Assembly: GCA_029976005.1 (NCBI GenBank)
Contig: JARKOQ010000005.1
Location: 1-64,000 of the forward strand
Source: Aggregatilineales bacterium
GTDB taxonomy: Bacteria; Chloroflexota; Anaerolineae; Aggregatilineales; Ch27
Direction: 5' to 3'
Length of the DNA: 64,000 bases
Shown here: piece after piece, positions 9,038 to 18,653 of the stretch
How the letters are laid out: every line of letters starts with the position of its first letter
Position numbering within the stretch: position 1 is the first letter of the stretch
Notes under the pieces: generated by a model
Database searches by the model: none
Told to the model about the DNA's origin: nothing
What the model saw: only the letters and a program-made list of their open reading frames with translations
Translations under genes and position numbers: made by a program

Positions 9038-10342
9038 CTACTTACCCAGCAGTTCCGCGAGGTCGAGCTCGAGCAGCTCCAGGGCGACGGCCGCATCTTC
9101 TTCGCCGGTCAGGATGCTGTGCACGGCGGTGAAGTACAGGGTCGAAACCTGGTTGTAGTTGGGGCTGGTCACGGTCGACGGACGAGCCACCGCGTTGATG
9201 AACACATCATACAGGCTGCCGAAGAACGGGGTCGCCGCCAGAACATCCGGATCCTCGTACAGGGCCTGGATGGTTGGATTGAACGAACCCTCGATGGCGC
9301 GGATCTTCTGCTCTTCGTAGCTGGTCAGGTAGACCGCCACGGCTGCGGCCGCATCCGGATTCCGCGAGTACTTGGAGACGGCCATCTGCCAGCCGCCCAG
9401 GGTCGCTGCGCGTTGGCCAGCGGCGCCCGCAGGCAGCGGGGAGACGTCGAAGAGGCCCTTGATCGGGCTGTCGTCGGCATTGCCCAGCGAGTAGGCATAC
9501 GGCCAGTTGCGCATGAACAGAGCGTTGCCAGACTGGAACACGCCGCGGGCATCTTCTTCACCGTAGCCGGTCACGCCTGGAGGGCTGATGGTGCCCACCC
9601 AGCTCGCGGCCAGCTCGAAGGCGGCGATGGTGGCCTCGTTGTTGACTTCGATCGTGCCGTCGGGGCTGACGATGCGGGTGTCGCTGGCGGAGTACTGCCA
9701 CTCCAGCGCGTCGCAGGTCAGACCTTCATAGGCGTTGCCCTGCCACACAAAGCCCCAGAACTCCGTATTGCCTTCGGCGCGCTCGCCATCCTGGACCGTC
9801 TGAGCCATCTCGGTCAGTTCTTCCCAGGTCGCGGGCGGGGCATCGTAGCCGTACTTCTCCAGCAGGTCGGTGCGGTAGAAGAGCAGGCCGGCGTCCGTGA
9901 ACCACGGGATGCCCAGCAGCTTGCCGTCCACCGTGTTGTTCTCGACGATGGCGGGGAAGTGAGCCGCGATTTCCTCTTCCGTCATGTACGGGGTGAGGTC
10001 AATCAGGTGCTCGGCCAGGTCGCCGGGCCAGATCACGTCGATCTGGAACACGTCCACGCTGGAGTCCTGGGCCTCGAAGAGCTGGAGGTACAGGCCGAGA
10101 CGGTCAGTGGCGAGGTCCGGGGTTTCCAGGACTTCGACCGTGATGTTCGGGCAGGCTTCCATGAACCGCGCCGCCGCAGCCTGGGTCAGCTCCAGTTCCT
10201 GGCCGACCGCGCCCGCTGCCACGACCACCCTGGCTTCTTGATCGGTGAAGCAGTTGACTTCACCACCCTGGGCGCTCACCGTCAACGGTAGAGCCGCCAT
10301 CACAAGAACCAACGTCAGAAGAACAGCTACCAGCTTACGCAT
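9038..10342 (-). CDS. Sugar ABC transporter substrate-binding protein
   Basis: 434 aa with signal peptide MRKLVAVLLTLVLVMAALPLTVSAQ; family-1 SBP features (DVFQIDVIWPGDLAEHLIDLTPYM, GIPWFTDAGLLFYRTDLLEKYG). Confidence 0.9.
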   Translation of the reverse strand: MRKLVAVLLTLVLVMAALPLTVSAQGGEVNCFTDQEARVVVAAGAVGQELELTQAAAARFMEACPNITVEVLETPDLATDRLGLYLQLFEAQDSSVDVFQIDVIWPGDLAEHLIDLTPYMTEEEIAAHFPAIVENNTVDGKLLGIPWFTDAGLLFYRTDLLEKYGYDAPPATWEELTEMAQTVQDGERAEGNTEFWGFVWQGNAYEGLTCDALEWQYSASDTRIVSPDGTIEVNNEATIAAFELAASWVGTISPPGVTGYGEEDARGVFQSGNALFMRNWPYAYSLGNADDSPIKGLFDVSPLPAGAAGQRAATLGGWQMAVSKYSRNPDAAAAVAVYLTSYEEQKIRAIEGSFNPTIQALYEDPDVLAATPFFGSLYDVFINAVARPSTVTSPNYNQVSTLYFTAVHSILTGEEDAAVALELLELDLAELLGK

Positions 10343-10458
10343 TTGATTCTCTCTTCTCCAAAAGAAAGGACTGATAGACGGTAGGCGTGATTGCGATCCG
10401 AAATCAGGTGTCCGTGGACCTCCTTTCCATAAAGCCGAAGCGTGCTTGAAGAGTCCGT

Positions 10459-11490
10459 CTATTCGAATAAGGCGGCAGAGCCGCGAATGATCAGACTGGT
10501 GTTCAACCGGAGGTGGCGCTCCGGGACGGGTTTGCCCTCGACAAGATCCATCAGCATTTTCCCGGCGTGCAGACCCAGCTCCACACGAGGCAGGCGGACG
10601 GTGGTCAGGCCCGGCTCCAGGTACTGCGCCAGCGGAATGTCGTCGAAGCCAACGATGGAAATGTCGCCCGGAATGCGCAACCCATGTTCGCGGATCGTCC
10701 GGATGGCCCCCAGAGCCACCACGTCGCTCGCCACGAACGCGGCGGTGGGACGATGGGGCAGCTCCAGGAGCCGATTCATGGCCTGCACGCCGCTGTCGTC
10801 ACTGAATTCGCCGCTCTGAATCAGACCTTCATCGATCGGGAGACCGGCGGCCTCCAGGGCCTGGATGTATCCGGTCAGGCGATCGCGACTCGATGTATAG
10901 GTGAGCGGGCCATTGGTAATCATCCCAATGCGGCGATGCCCCAACTGGATCAGGTGTTCCGTGGCCATTCGGGCGCTGGCGATGTTGTCCACGTCCACGC
11001 TGGGCAGGTCGCCCACGTCCGGGGTGCCCTGGATGACCAGGGGAACGCCCTCGGCATCCAGATCGAGCAACTCGCTGTCTTCGACCAGCGGCCCCGAAAT
11101 CAACAGGCCATCCACGCGCTGGCTGCGGATCAGCTCGGCGTAGGCTCCCTTGGAGGCATTCAACCCCATGGCATAAAAGAGCACGTGGTAACCCGCGTGA
11201 TTGACGGCTTGACTCACGCCGTTCAGCAGCCCGCCCATGAAGGCATCGACGGACAACTCCTCAGGCGGCTGGCGAATGATGAAGGCGATGGTGTGCGCGC
11301 GTCCGGTGGCAAGGGAGGTGGCCGCGAAATCGCGGGCGTAGTGCAATTCCCTGGCGGCGTCGAGGATGCGTTCGCGCGTTTCCGGGGAGATGTTGACGTT
11401 CGGCGTATTGTTCAAAACGAATGAAACCGTCGTGCGGGAGACACCAGCGCGCTCTGCGACCTGTTTCATCGTGATGCGTTTGCCGGACAT
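10459..11490 (-). CDS. LacI-family transcriptional regulator
   Basis: N-terminal HTH ITMKQVAERAGVSRTTVSFVLNN and periplasmic-binding-like sensor domain. Confidence 0.93.
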   Translation of the reverse strand: MSGKRITMKQVAERAGVSRTTVSFVLNNTPNVNISPETRERILDAARELHYARDFAATSLATGRAHTIAFIIRQPPEELSVDAFMGGLLNGVSQAVNHAGYHVLFYAMGLNASKGAYAELIRSQRVDGLLISGPLVEDSELLDLDAEGVPLVIQGTPDVGDLPSVDVDNIASARMATEHLIQLGHRRIGMITNGPLTYTSSRDRLTGYIQALEAAGLPIDEGLIQSGEFSDDSGVQAMNRLLELPHRPTAAFVASDVVALGAIRTIREHGLRIPGDISIVGFDDIPLAQYLEPGLTTVRLPRVELGLHAGKMLMDLVEGKPVPERHLRLNTSLIIRGSAALFE

Positions 11491-11523
11491 AAACCCTATT
11501 TCGGAACGGATTGATTGGAAAAT

Positions 11524-11550
11524 TAACTCGCGTTAGTAAACCGCGTTACT
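11524..11550. promoter_or_regulatory. Candidate LacI-family operator upstream of the regulator gene
   Basis: Overlapping inverted repeats TAAC-tcgc-GTTA (11524-11535) and AGTAA-accgcg-TTACT (11535-11550), and direct repeat CGCGTTA at 11529 and 11542. Confidence 0.5.
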
Positions 11551-11652
11551 TACACTATATGATGAAAAAACGACGGCGTCAAGCATTTCGCTGTGTAAGA
11601 CGGTCGAATGCGATTGTGCAGGTTATACTAATTGGGGGCGGTGAGAGGAAGG

Positions 11653-11690
11653 CAAAAAAAGAGCGCACCGGATGCTGCCCGGTGCGCTCT
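11653..11690 (-). terminator. Intrinsic terminator downstream of DHODH-like gene
   Basis: Minus strand agagcgcaccgg-gcagcat-ccggtgcgctct followed by ttttttt. Confidence 0.85.
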
Positions 11691-11709
11691 GGAGAGACGA
11701 TGCGACAGT

Positions 11710-12696
11710 CTAGTGTATCGAGCTGAGGAGCTTCACGTACTGGGCACGCTCAAAGGCAAACGGATCGTCGCAATGCTTCTGGCTGACCTTGCCCCGGAAG
11801 TCATCCAGCGATTTGTAGCCGCGCTCATCCATCCAGTTCTGGATGTCCAGCAGCATGGTCGACAGGTAGGGGATGCCGTTCTGCAGCAGGGTCGACGCAA
11901 CCTGGACGACCGTCGCGCCGGCGAGGAGGGCCTTGATCGCATCCCGGCCGGTGTGGACCCCGGTATTGACCGCGAGGTCGAGCCGGGTCCGTCCATAGAG
12001 CAGGGCGGCCCAGCGCAGGGGCACCCGCAGCTCCGCCGGGTTGCTGAGCACCATCTCGTTGACGAGGGTTTCGGTGTCGGGGTCGATGTCCGGCTGGAGG
12101 AAGCGGTTGAACAGGACAACCGCGCCCGCGCCGTGTTGTTCCAGTTGCTTGATGACGTTGGCAGGGGAGGTGTAGTAGGGACTGAGCTTGACCGCGACAG
12201 GCAGCGCGACCTCGGCCTTGATCGACTCGATCACCTCGTAGAGGGCTTTTTCGATGTCACTGCCTGACTTGCCCATGTCGGTCGGAACGGAATAGAGGTT
12301 GACTTCCAGACCATTGACGCCGGTGCGGGCGAGCTGCTTGGCGTAGGTGACCCAGGCCCCAGGAGAGACGGCGTTCAGACTGGCGAAGATGGGCATCGAT
12401 ACGGCCTTGCGGGTCTTTTCCACCCACATCAGGTGTTCCTTGCTTCCGCCATGCTCGATTTTCGGGAAGAAGGAAGTGGCTTCCGAGAAACTGTCGCTGC
12501 CGGCCGCCAGGAACTCGTCGAGCTGCATGCTGTCAAGCTGAATCTGTTCTTCGAAGAGGGAACGGATCACCAGCGCGCCCGCGCCCGCGCTTTCGGCCAT
12601 CTGGACGCGGTCGACGTGACTGGAAATGGAGCTTGCGGCCACGACCAGAGGGCTTTTAAGGGGAACACCCAGATAGGTGGTGGACAGATTGGGCAT
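11710..12696 (-). CDS. Dihydroorotate dehydrogenase-like FMN protein
   Basis: MPNLSTTYLGVPLKSPLVVAASSIS, NGLEVNLYSVPTDMG, VAVKLSPYYTSPANVIKQLEQHGAGAVVLFNRF. Confidence 0.85.
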   Translation of the reverse strand: MPNLSTTYLGVPLKSPLVVAASSISSHVDRVQMAESAGAGALVIRSLFEEQIQLDSMQLDEFLAAGSDSFSEATSFFPKIEHGGSKEHLMWVEKTRKAVSMPIFASLNAVSPGAWVTYAKQLARTGVNGLEVNLYSVPTDMGKSGSDIEKALYEVIESIKAEVALPVAVKLSPYYTSPANVIKQLEQHGAGAVVLFNRFLQPDIDPDTETLVNEMVLSNPAELRVPLRWAALLYGRTRLDLAVNTGVHTGRDAIKALLAGATVVQVASTLLQNGIPYLSTMLLDIQNWMDERGYKSLDDFRGKVSQKHCDDPFAFERAQYVKLLSSIH

Positions 12697-12778
12697 GATT
12701 CTCTCCTTCAGACTAGGCTTATATAATCCTATCATACACCCGTTGGCACTATAACTTTAGCCGCCGGGGCCGGGAGGG

Positions 12779-12823
12779 CATAAGTGATAACTGACACCAA
12801 ACTCATGCTATTTTTCACTTATG
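12779..12823. promoter_or_regulatory. Spaced perfect inverted repeat in the DHODH-like/nifJ divergent region
   Basis: CATAAGTGA (12779-12787) and TCACTTATG (12815-12823), 27-nt spacer. Confidence 0.5.
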
Positions 12824-12904
12824 GGCATTTCCCTGAGATGCTAGGCTTGGGGAGAATCGCAAGAGTCCTGTATTTGCTTTGGCATTACTGAGGAAGGGAT
12901 AGAC

Positions 12905-15900
12905 ATGGCCAATCAGCAGGCACGTCGTTTTGTCACGATCGATGCCAACACGGCGGCAGCGCATGTGGCCCATGCAGTCAGTGAAGTCATCGCGATCTAC
13001 CCAATTACGCCGTCGTCGGTGATGGGCGAGATTGCGGATGAAAAGACAGCTCAGGGTGAGAAGAACATCTGGGGAACGGTCCCCACGGTCATCGAGATGC
13101 AGTCGGAAGGCGGCGCCGCTGGTGCGGTGCATGGCGCCCTGACTGCCGGCGCCCTGACGACCACCTTCACCGCCTCGCAGGGGTTGCTTTTGATGATCCC
13201 CAACATGTACAAGATCGCGGGCGAGCTGACCCCGGCGGTCTTCCATGTTGCGGCGCGCGCGCTGGCCGCGCAGGCGCTGTCGATCTTTGGCGATCAATCC
13301 GATGTCATGGCTGCCCGCTCGACGGGCTTTGCGTTCTTGGCTTCCGGGAACGTCCAGGAAGCGATGGACATGGCGATGGTTGCGCATGCGGCGACCATCA
13401 AGGCGCGTGTGCCTTTCGTTCATTTCTTCGATGGCTTCCGTACCTCGCATGAGATTCAGAAGATCGAGGAACTTTCCTTCGACCAGATGAAGGCCATGAT
13501 GGACGAACAGGCGCTGTTCGCCCACCGGCAGCGCGCCCTGACCCCCGATCGGCCGGTCATGCGCGGCACAGCTCAGGACCCGGACGTCTACTTCCAGGGT
13601 CGCGAGACGGTCAATAACTTCTACACCAAGGCCGCCGGCGTTGTCCAGGAATGCATGGATCAGCTCGCCAAGCTGACGGGCCGCCAGTACCATCTGTTCG
13701 ACTACGTTGGCGCTCCGGATGCCGAGCGCGTGGTGGTCGTCATGGGCTCCGGCGCGGAGGCCATCCACGAAGTCGCGGACTACCTGAACGCCAAGGGCGA
13801 AAAGGTGGGTCTGCTCAAGGTTCGCCTGTACCGGCCCTTTGCCGCCGAGCAGTTCGTGGCAGCCCTGCCCAAGACGGTCAAGAAGATCGCCGTGCTGGAC
13901 CGTACCAAGGAACCCGGCGCGCTGGGCGAGCCGCTGTACCTGGACGTGCGCGGCGCGCTGGACGAAGCGGTCGAGGCTGGCCGTCTGGCCAAATCCCCGA
14001 TCGTGGTGGGCGGGCGCTATGGTCTTGGCTCGAAGGAATTCGACTCAGGCATGGCCAAGGCGGTCTTTGACAACCTGGCCGCGGACAAGCCCAAGAATCA
14101 CTTCACCGTCGGTATCATTGACGACGTGAGCGGCACCAGCCTTGACTGGGATCCGGAATTCAGCAGCGAGCCGGCGGGCGTCCACACGGCCGTCTTCTGG
14201 GGCCTCGGCGCTGACGGCACGGTAGGGGCCAACAAGAACACCATCAAGATCATCGGCAAAGGCACGGACTACTACGCCCAGGGCTACTTTGCCTACGACT
14301 CCAAGAAGTCCGGCTCGCGCACGGTATCCTACCTGCGCTTCAGCAAGAACCCGATCCGTAGCACCTACCTGGTCAAGCAGACCAACTTCCTGGCGTGCCA
14401 CAACTTCAGCTTCCTCGAGCGTTACGAGATGCTGAGCGGCCTTAAGAAGGGCGGCACGTTCCTGCTGAACAGCCCGTACGGACCGGAGGAAGTTTGGGAA
14501 CACCTGCCTCTGGAAGTCCAGAAGGCGCTGATTGCCAAGCAGGCCAAGTTCTATGTCATCGACGCGCTGGGCATCGCCCATTCGCTCGGCCTGGGTGGGC
14601 GCATCAACACCACCATGCAGGCGGCCTACTTCGCGATCTCCGGCGTCCTGCCCGAAGATCAGTACCAGCACATGATCGATCTGGCCATCGAAGACACCTA
14701 TGGGCGCAAGGGTGGCAAGATCGTCGAGATGAACCAGCGGGCGGCCTCGATGGCCAAGGAACGCCTGTACGAGGTTAAGGTGCCCGCCGCAGCGACCAGC
14801 ACCATCCGCATGGCGGACGCCGTGCCGGACGACGCACCGGAATTCGTGCGCAAGGTCACGGCCGAGATCATCGCCAAGCGCGGTGATATGCTGCCGGTAT
14901 CGCTGATGCCCGAGGACGGCACGTTCCCGACCGGCACGACTCAGTACGAGAAGCGCAACATCGCTTCCGAAATCCCGGTCTGGAACGCGGATGTCTGCAT
15001 CCAGTGCAACCAGTGCTCGTTTGTGTGCCCGCACGCGGCCATTCGGACCAAGGCGTACGATGCCAAGTACGCGAATGGCGGCTCCCCGGCGACCTTTAAG
15101 AGCACGCAGATGAAGGGCCGCGGCTTCGAGGGGATGCGCTACACCGTCCAGGTCGCGCCTGAGGACTGCACCGGCTGCGGGTTGTGCGTCCAGGCCTGCC
15201 CGGCGTTCGAGAAGGTCGACGGCGTCAAGACTGACAAGCGCGCCATCAACATGGCTGCTCAGGCTCCGCTCCGCATGGACGAGGCCAAGAACTTCAGCTA
15301 CTTCCTGTCCATCCCCGATCCTGATCCGAGCCTGTTCAACCGGTTCACGGTCAAGGGATCGCAGATGATCCGGCCGCTGTTCGAGTTCTCCGGCGCGTGC
15401 GCGGGCTGCGGCGAGACGCCCTACATCAAGCTGCTGACCCAGCTCTTTGGCGACCGGATGCTCATCGCCAACGCGACGGGCTGCTCCTCGATCTACAGCG
15501 GCAACCTGCCGACGACGCCGTACACCAAGCGCGCCGACGGCCTGGGGCCGGCCTGGTCGAACTCCCTGTTCGAGGACAACGCGGAGTTTGGTCTGGGCAT
15601 GCGTCTCACCGTCAACAAGCTGGCTGAGTACGCCCTCGAACTGCTGGACAAGGTCAGCCTGCCTCAGCCGCTCGTCGAGGCGATCCGCACGGCGGATCAG
15701 TCCGCGCAGGAGGGCATCGAAGCCCAGCGCGGGCGCGTGGCCGAGCTGAAGGCTCTGCTCGGGAAGGAATCGTCGGAAGAGGCCAAGCAGCTTCTGTCGA
15801 TCGCTGACTATCTGGTTGCCAAGTCGGTCTGGATCTTCGGCGGCGACGGCTGGGCCTACGACATCGGCTACGGTGGCCTGGATCACGTTCTGGCTTCCGG

Positions 15901-16462
15901 GCAGAATGTCAACGTCCTGGTGCTGGACACCGGCGTTTACTCGAATACGGGCGGGCAGTCCTCGAAGGCGACTCCGCGCGCCGCGGTCGCCAAGTTCGCG
16001 GCGGCGGGCAAGGCGCAGCGCAAGAAGGACCTGGGCCTGATGGCCATGACCTATGGCAACGTGTACGTCGCGCAGATCGCGATGGGCGCGAACATGACCC
16101 AGACCGTCAAGGCCTTCCAGGAAGCCGAAGCGCACCAGGGACCGTCCCTGATCATCGCGTACTCGCACTGCCTGATGCACGGCTTCGATCTGGTCAACGG
16201 CCTCGAAGTCCAGGAACAGGCCGTGGACTCCGGTTTCTGGCCGCTGTATCGCTACAACCCAGACGTGGAAGTGGGCAAGAATCCCTTCCGGCTGGACTCC
16301 AAGATGGACATCGAAGGTCTTGAGGACTTCATGTACCGGCAGGGGCGGTTCAGCATTCTGCGCAAGGCCGATCCCGATCGCGCTCAGGTGCTGGCCAACC
16401 TGATCCATCAGGACGTCATCGATCGCTACGCCCAGTATCAGCGTCTGGCCGAATCCGAATAG
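12905..16462 (+). CDS. nifJ: Pyruvate:ferredoxin (flavodoxin) oxidoreductase, single polypeptide
   Basis: 1185 aa; VIAIYPITPSSVMGE, two ferredoxin motifs CIQCNQCSFVCP and CTGCGLCVQACP, TPP region CAGCGETPYIKLL and GDGWAYDIGYGGLDHVLASGQNVNVLVLDTGVYSNTGGQSSKATPR. Confidence 0.97.
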   Translation: MANQQARRFVTIDANTAAAHVAHAVSEVIAIYPITPSSVMGEIADEKTAQGEKNIWGTVPTVIEMQSEGGAAGAVHGALTAGALTTTFTASQGLLLMIPNMYKIAGELTPAVFHVAARALAAQALSIFGDQSDVMAARSTGFAFLASGNVQEAMDMAMVAHAATIKARVPFVHFFDGFRTSHEIQKIEELSFDQMKAMMDEQALFAHRQRALTPDRPVMRGTAQDPDVYFQGRETVNNFYTKAAGVVQECMDQLAKLTGRQYHLFDYVGAPDAERVVVVMGSGAEAIHEVADYLNAKGEKVGLLKVRLYRPFAAEQFVAALPKTVKKIAVLDRTKEPGALGEPLYLDVRGALDEAVEAGRLAKSPIVVGGRYGLGSKEFDSGMAKAVFDNLAADKPKNHFTVGIIDDVSGTSLDWDPEFSSEPAGVHTAVFWGLGADGTVGANKNTIKIIGKGTDYYAQGYFAYDSKKSGSRTVSYLRFSKNPIRSTYLVKQTNFLACHNFSFLERYEMLSGLKKGGTFLLNSPYGPEEVWEHLPLEVQKALIAKQAKFYVIDALGIAHSLGLGGRINTTMQAAYFAISGVLPEDQYQHMIDLAIEDTYGRKGGKIVEMNQRAASMAKERLYEVKVPAAATSTIRMADAVPDDAPEFVRKVTAEIIAKRGDMLPVSLMPEDGTFPTGTTQYEKRNIASEIPVWNADVCIQCNQCSFVCPHAAIRTKAYDAKYANGGSPATFKSTQMKGRGFEGMRYTVQVAPEDCTGCGLCVQACPAFEKVDGVKTDKRAINMAAQAPLRMDEAKNFSYFLSIPDPDPSLFNRFTVKGSQMIRPLFEFSGACAGCGETPYIKLLTQLFGDRMLIANATGCSSIYSGNLPTTPYTKRADGLGPAWSNSLFEDNAEFGLGMRLTVNKLAEYALELLDKVSLPQPLVEAIRTADQSAQEGIEAQRGRVAELKALLGKESSEEAKQLLSIADYLVAKSVWIFGGDGWAYDIGYGGLDHVLASGQNVNVLVLDTGVYSNTGGQSSKATPRAAVAKFAAAGKAQRKKDLGLMAMTYGNVYVAQIAMGANMTQTVKAFQEAEAHQGPSLIIAYSHCLMHGFDLVNGLEVQEQAVDSGFWPLYRYNPDVEVGKNPFRLDSKMDIEGLEDFMYRQGRFSILRKADPDRAQVLANLIHQDVIDRYAQYQRLAESE

Positions 16463-16498
16463 CCCCGGCGTCAGGCCGACGGCTCATACAGGCTCTTG

Positions 16499-16536
16499 CA
16501 AGCCGCCTATCAGAGTTCTGGTAGGCGGCTTGTTTT
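16499..16536 (+). terminator. Intrinsic terminator after nifJ
   Basis: caagccgccta-tcagagttctgg-taggcggcttg followed by tttt. Confidence 0.8.
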
Positions 16537-16644
16537 CGTCCAGGTCGGGACCTCGTAGGGAAACCAGTGGGGGGCAGGCTAGCACTTGTTTTTTGTGCAT
16601 GGTAACATCAGTCCAGTTTCTTTAAGACTTTCAAGGAATAACTT

Positions 16645-17376
16645 ATGCGTGTTCTGATCATCTCGGATATTCACGCCAATCTGACCGCACTCGAAGCCGT
16701 GCTGGCGGACGCGAAGGGGCAGTGGGATTTTGTCTGGTGCCTGGGCGATGTGGTGGGGTACGGCCCTGATCCGAACGAGTGCGTCGATCTGTTGCGATCG
16801 CTGCCCCACTTGTGTCTGGCGGGAAATCACGACTGGGCGGCCCTGGGCAGGCTGGATATTCGGACGTTCAACAGCGACGCCCGGCGCGCCGTGACCTGGA
16901 CGACTGAAACCCTGCGGCCCGACAACATCGACTATCTGGCGGCCCTGCCGACCACGTTCGTGCTTGGATCCTACACGCTGGTCCATGGAAGTCCTCGCGA
17001 GCCGGTCTGGGAATACGTGCTCGATCCCCTGATTGCCTCGCTGAATTTCTCCCATTTTGAGACTCTCTACTGCCTGGTGGGGCACACCCACACGCCGGTC
17101 TTCTTCGAGCTGGTCAAGGATCATGGCGAAACCGAGGCCATCACGCCGGTCTACGATCAGCCGCGCGCCCTGAATGGACGCCGCCAGATCATCAACCCCG
17201 GCTCGGTCGGGCAGCCGCGTGACGCCAATCCGATGGCAGCCTATGCCCTGCTGGACGTGGATAAGGCCCGTATGGAACACCGGCGGGCGGAATACGACAT
17301 CGCCGCCGTGCAGGAGCGCATGCGTCAGGCAGACCTGCCGGAACGGCTGATCCATCGCCTGGAACATGGGTGGTGA
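16645..17376 (+). CDS. Metallophosphoesterase (calcineurin-like)
   Basis: ISDIHANLTALEAVL, CLGDVVGYGPDPNECVDLL, AGNHDW, LVGHTHTPVFF, INPGSVGQPRD motifs. Confidence 0.92.
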   Translation: MRVLIISDIHANLTALEAVLADAKGQWDFVWCLGDVVGYGPDPNECVDLLRSLPHLCLAGNHDWAALGRLDIRTFNSDARRAVTWTTETLRPDNIDYLAALPTTFVLGSYTLVHGSPREPVWEYVLDPLIASLNFSHFETLYCLVGHTHTPVFFELVKDHGETEAITPVYDQPRALNGRRQIINPGSVGQPRDANPMAAYALLDVDKARMEHRRAEYDIAAVQERMRQADLPERLIHRLEHGW

Positions 17377-17407
17377 TGGTGTTTGCTGCGGTGAGACTGC
17401 TGAGGGA

Positions 17408-17427
17408 TCGCGGGCCAACGCCCGCGA
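17408..17427. repeat. Short intergenic palindrome
   Basis: tcgcgggc-caac-gcccgcga perfect 8-bp stem followed by ctc; resembles the outer arms of the 165-269 element. Confidence 0.6.
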
Positions 17428-17432
17428 CTCGT

Positions 17433-18653
17433 TTATGGATTGGCGCGCGCCTCGTAACGCCAGATTAGCGTGTACTGCCCCAATCCTGGCCCGCCGGGGC
17501 CGACGGCAAGCAGGTAATCCCCGCTTTCCGGGATGACGGCCTGGCGCAAAGCTGCACTGGTTCCACCCCCGCTGTCGTCATCCGAATAGAGGACCTGGCC
17601 GTAAGGGCCGAACAGGCTCAACACCGGATCGAGATTCGATCCAGCGTCGGCGACCGCGGCGGCACTGAGGATGTCCCCTGCCATCAGGCTGAGGGGCCAG
17701 GCATCCTGGAACGCGGGGATGTCCAGCACGCCGGTCTGGGGGACATCCGCTGGCGGCGAAGCCTGGAGGCGGCGGCGCAGCGAAGCGTCATAGCCGAAGC
17801 TGATTTCGAATGATCCCCGTGCCAACCCAACGATGTCACCCACGAAAACCACATACGCCCCGGTCGCGGGCAGCGCGGTGCTGAACAGCAGGGCCTCCGG
17901 CCGGGCTGCGTTGGGATCGCTTTCGGCCACTGCCAGCAGGATGCCGGAGGGCGCGTACAGCTCCACGACCGGCGCGAGCGACCCGGCGGAGTCCAGGCTG
18001 CGTGCCCCGATGCTAATGGTCTTGCCGGCTTCGGCGAAAATTGTGAAGCGTGCCACTTCACCCGGCGCGGCGATCCGGCCCTGGACGGGCTGGTAGGGCT
18101 GCAACTGGCTTCCAGACGGCACCCTGGGCAGGGCGGTCGGCGTGGGCGGGAGCGGTGTGGCGGTGGAAAGGAGGGCGGCTGCATCTGGCGCTTGAGGCGA
18201 GGCCGACAGGGCTGGAGTTGGACTCTGTTCCGTGCGCTCTTCCGGAGTTACAAGCGTCAGGCGGTAGCTCCCGCCTTCCGCGAACACCTGGGTCAGCGTG
18301 ATGACGTAAGTGCCGGTCGCGGGAAGGATCACGTCGGGGATCGTGGCCCGATGGCGGTAGGTTCCCCCGGTCAGGCTGGCAAGCGGCTGGCCCGTGTAGT
18401 CGAGCGTGAGATCCGGGCTGAGACTATCGCTTTCGAACTGGACAGTCAGGCGATCGCCCTGTGTCCCGACGAACGACCAGACGTGCTGCTCACCAGCGGC
18501 CTGCATGGTCTGCTCCACGCTGCGATTGTATTCCAGCAGGCCCGTGTGGGCGACGACCGAGGGCGTCGATTGCGGCTGGCACCCGCTCAGGATGAGCAGC
18601 GCAAGAAGCCAGGGGATGATCCAGCCCGATCGGAGCAGCCTGAGGGCGATCAT
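17433..18653 (-). CDS. Lipoprotein with repeated PPC (pre-peptidase C-terminal)-like domains
   Basis: Lipobox LLALLILSGC; repeated segments such as GDRLTVQFESDSLSPDLTLDYTGQ and YLLAVGPGGPGLGQYTLIWRY. Confidence 0.7.
   Translation of the reverse strand: MIALRLLRSGWIIPWLLALLILSGCQPQSTPSVVAHTGLLEYNRSVEQTMQAAGEQHVWSFVGTQGDRLTVQFESDSLSPDLTLDYTGQPLASLTGGTYRHRATIPDVILPATGTYVITLTQVFAEGGSYRLTLVTPEERTEQSPTPALSASPQAPDAAALLSTATPLPPTPTALPRVPSGSQLQPYQPVQGRIAAPGEVARFTIFAEAGKTISIGARSLDSAGSLAPVVELYAPSGILLAVAESDPNAARPEALLFSTALPATGAYVVFVGDIVGLARGSFEISFGYDASLRRRLQASPPADVPQTGVLDIPAFQDAWPLSLMAGDILSAAAVADAGSNLDPVLSLFGPYGQVLYSDDDSGGGTSAALRQAVIPESGDYLLAVGPGGPGLGQYTLIWRYEARANP

Noticed and set aside
14045-16408. 787-aa minus-strand ORF
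   Set aside because: Fully antisense to nifJ, with no recognisable motifs; GC-rich shadow frame.
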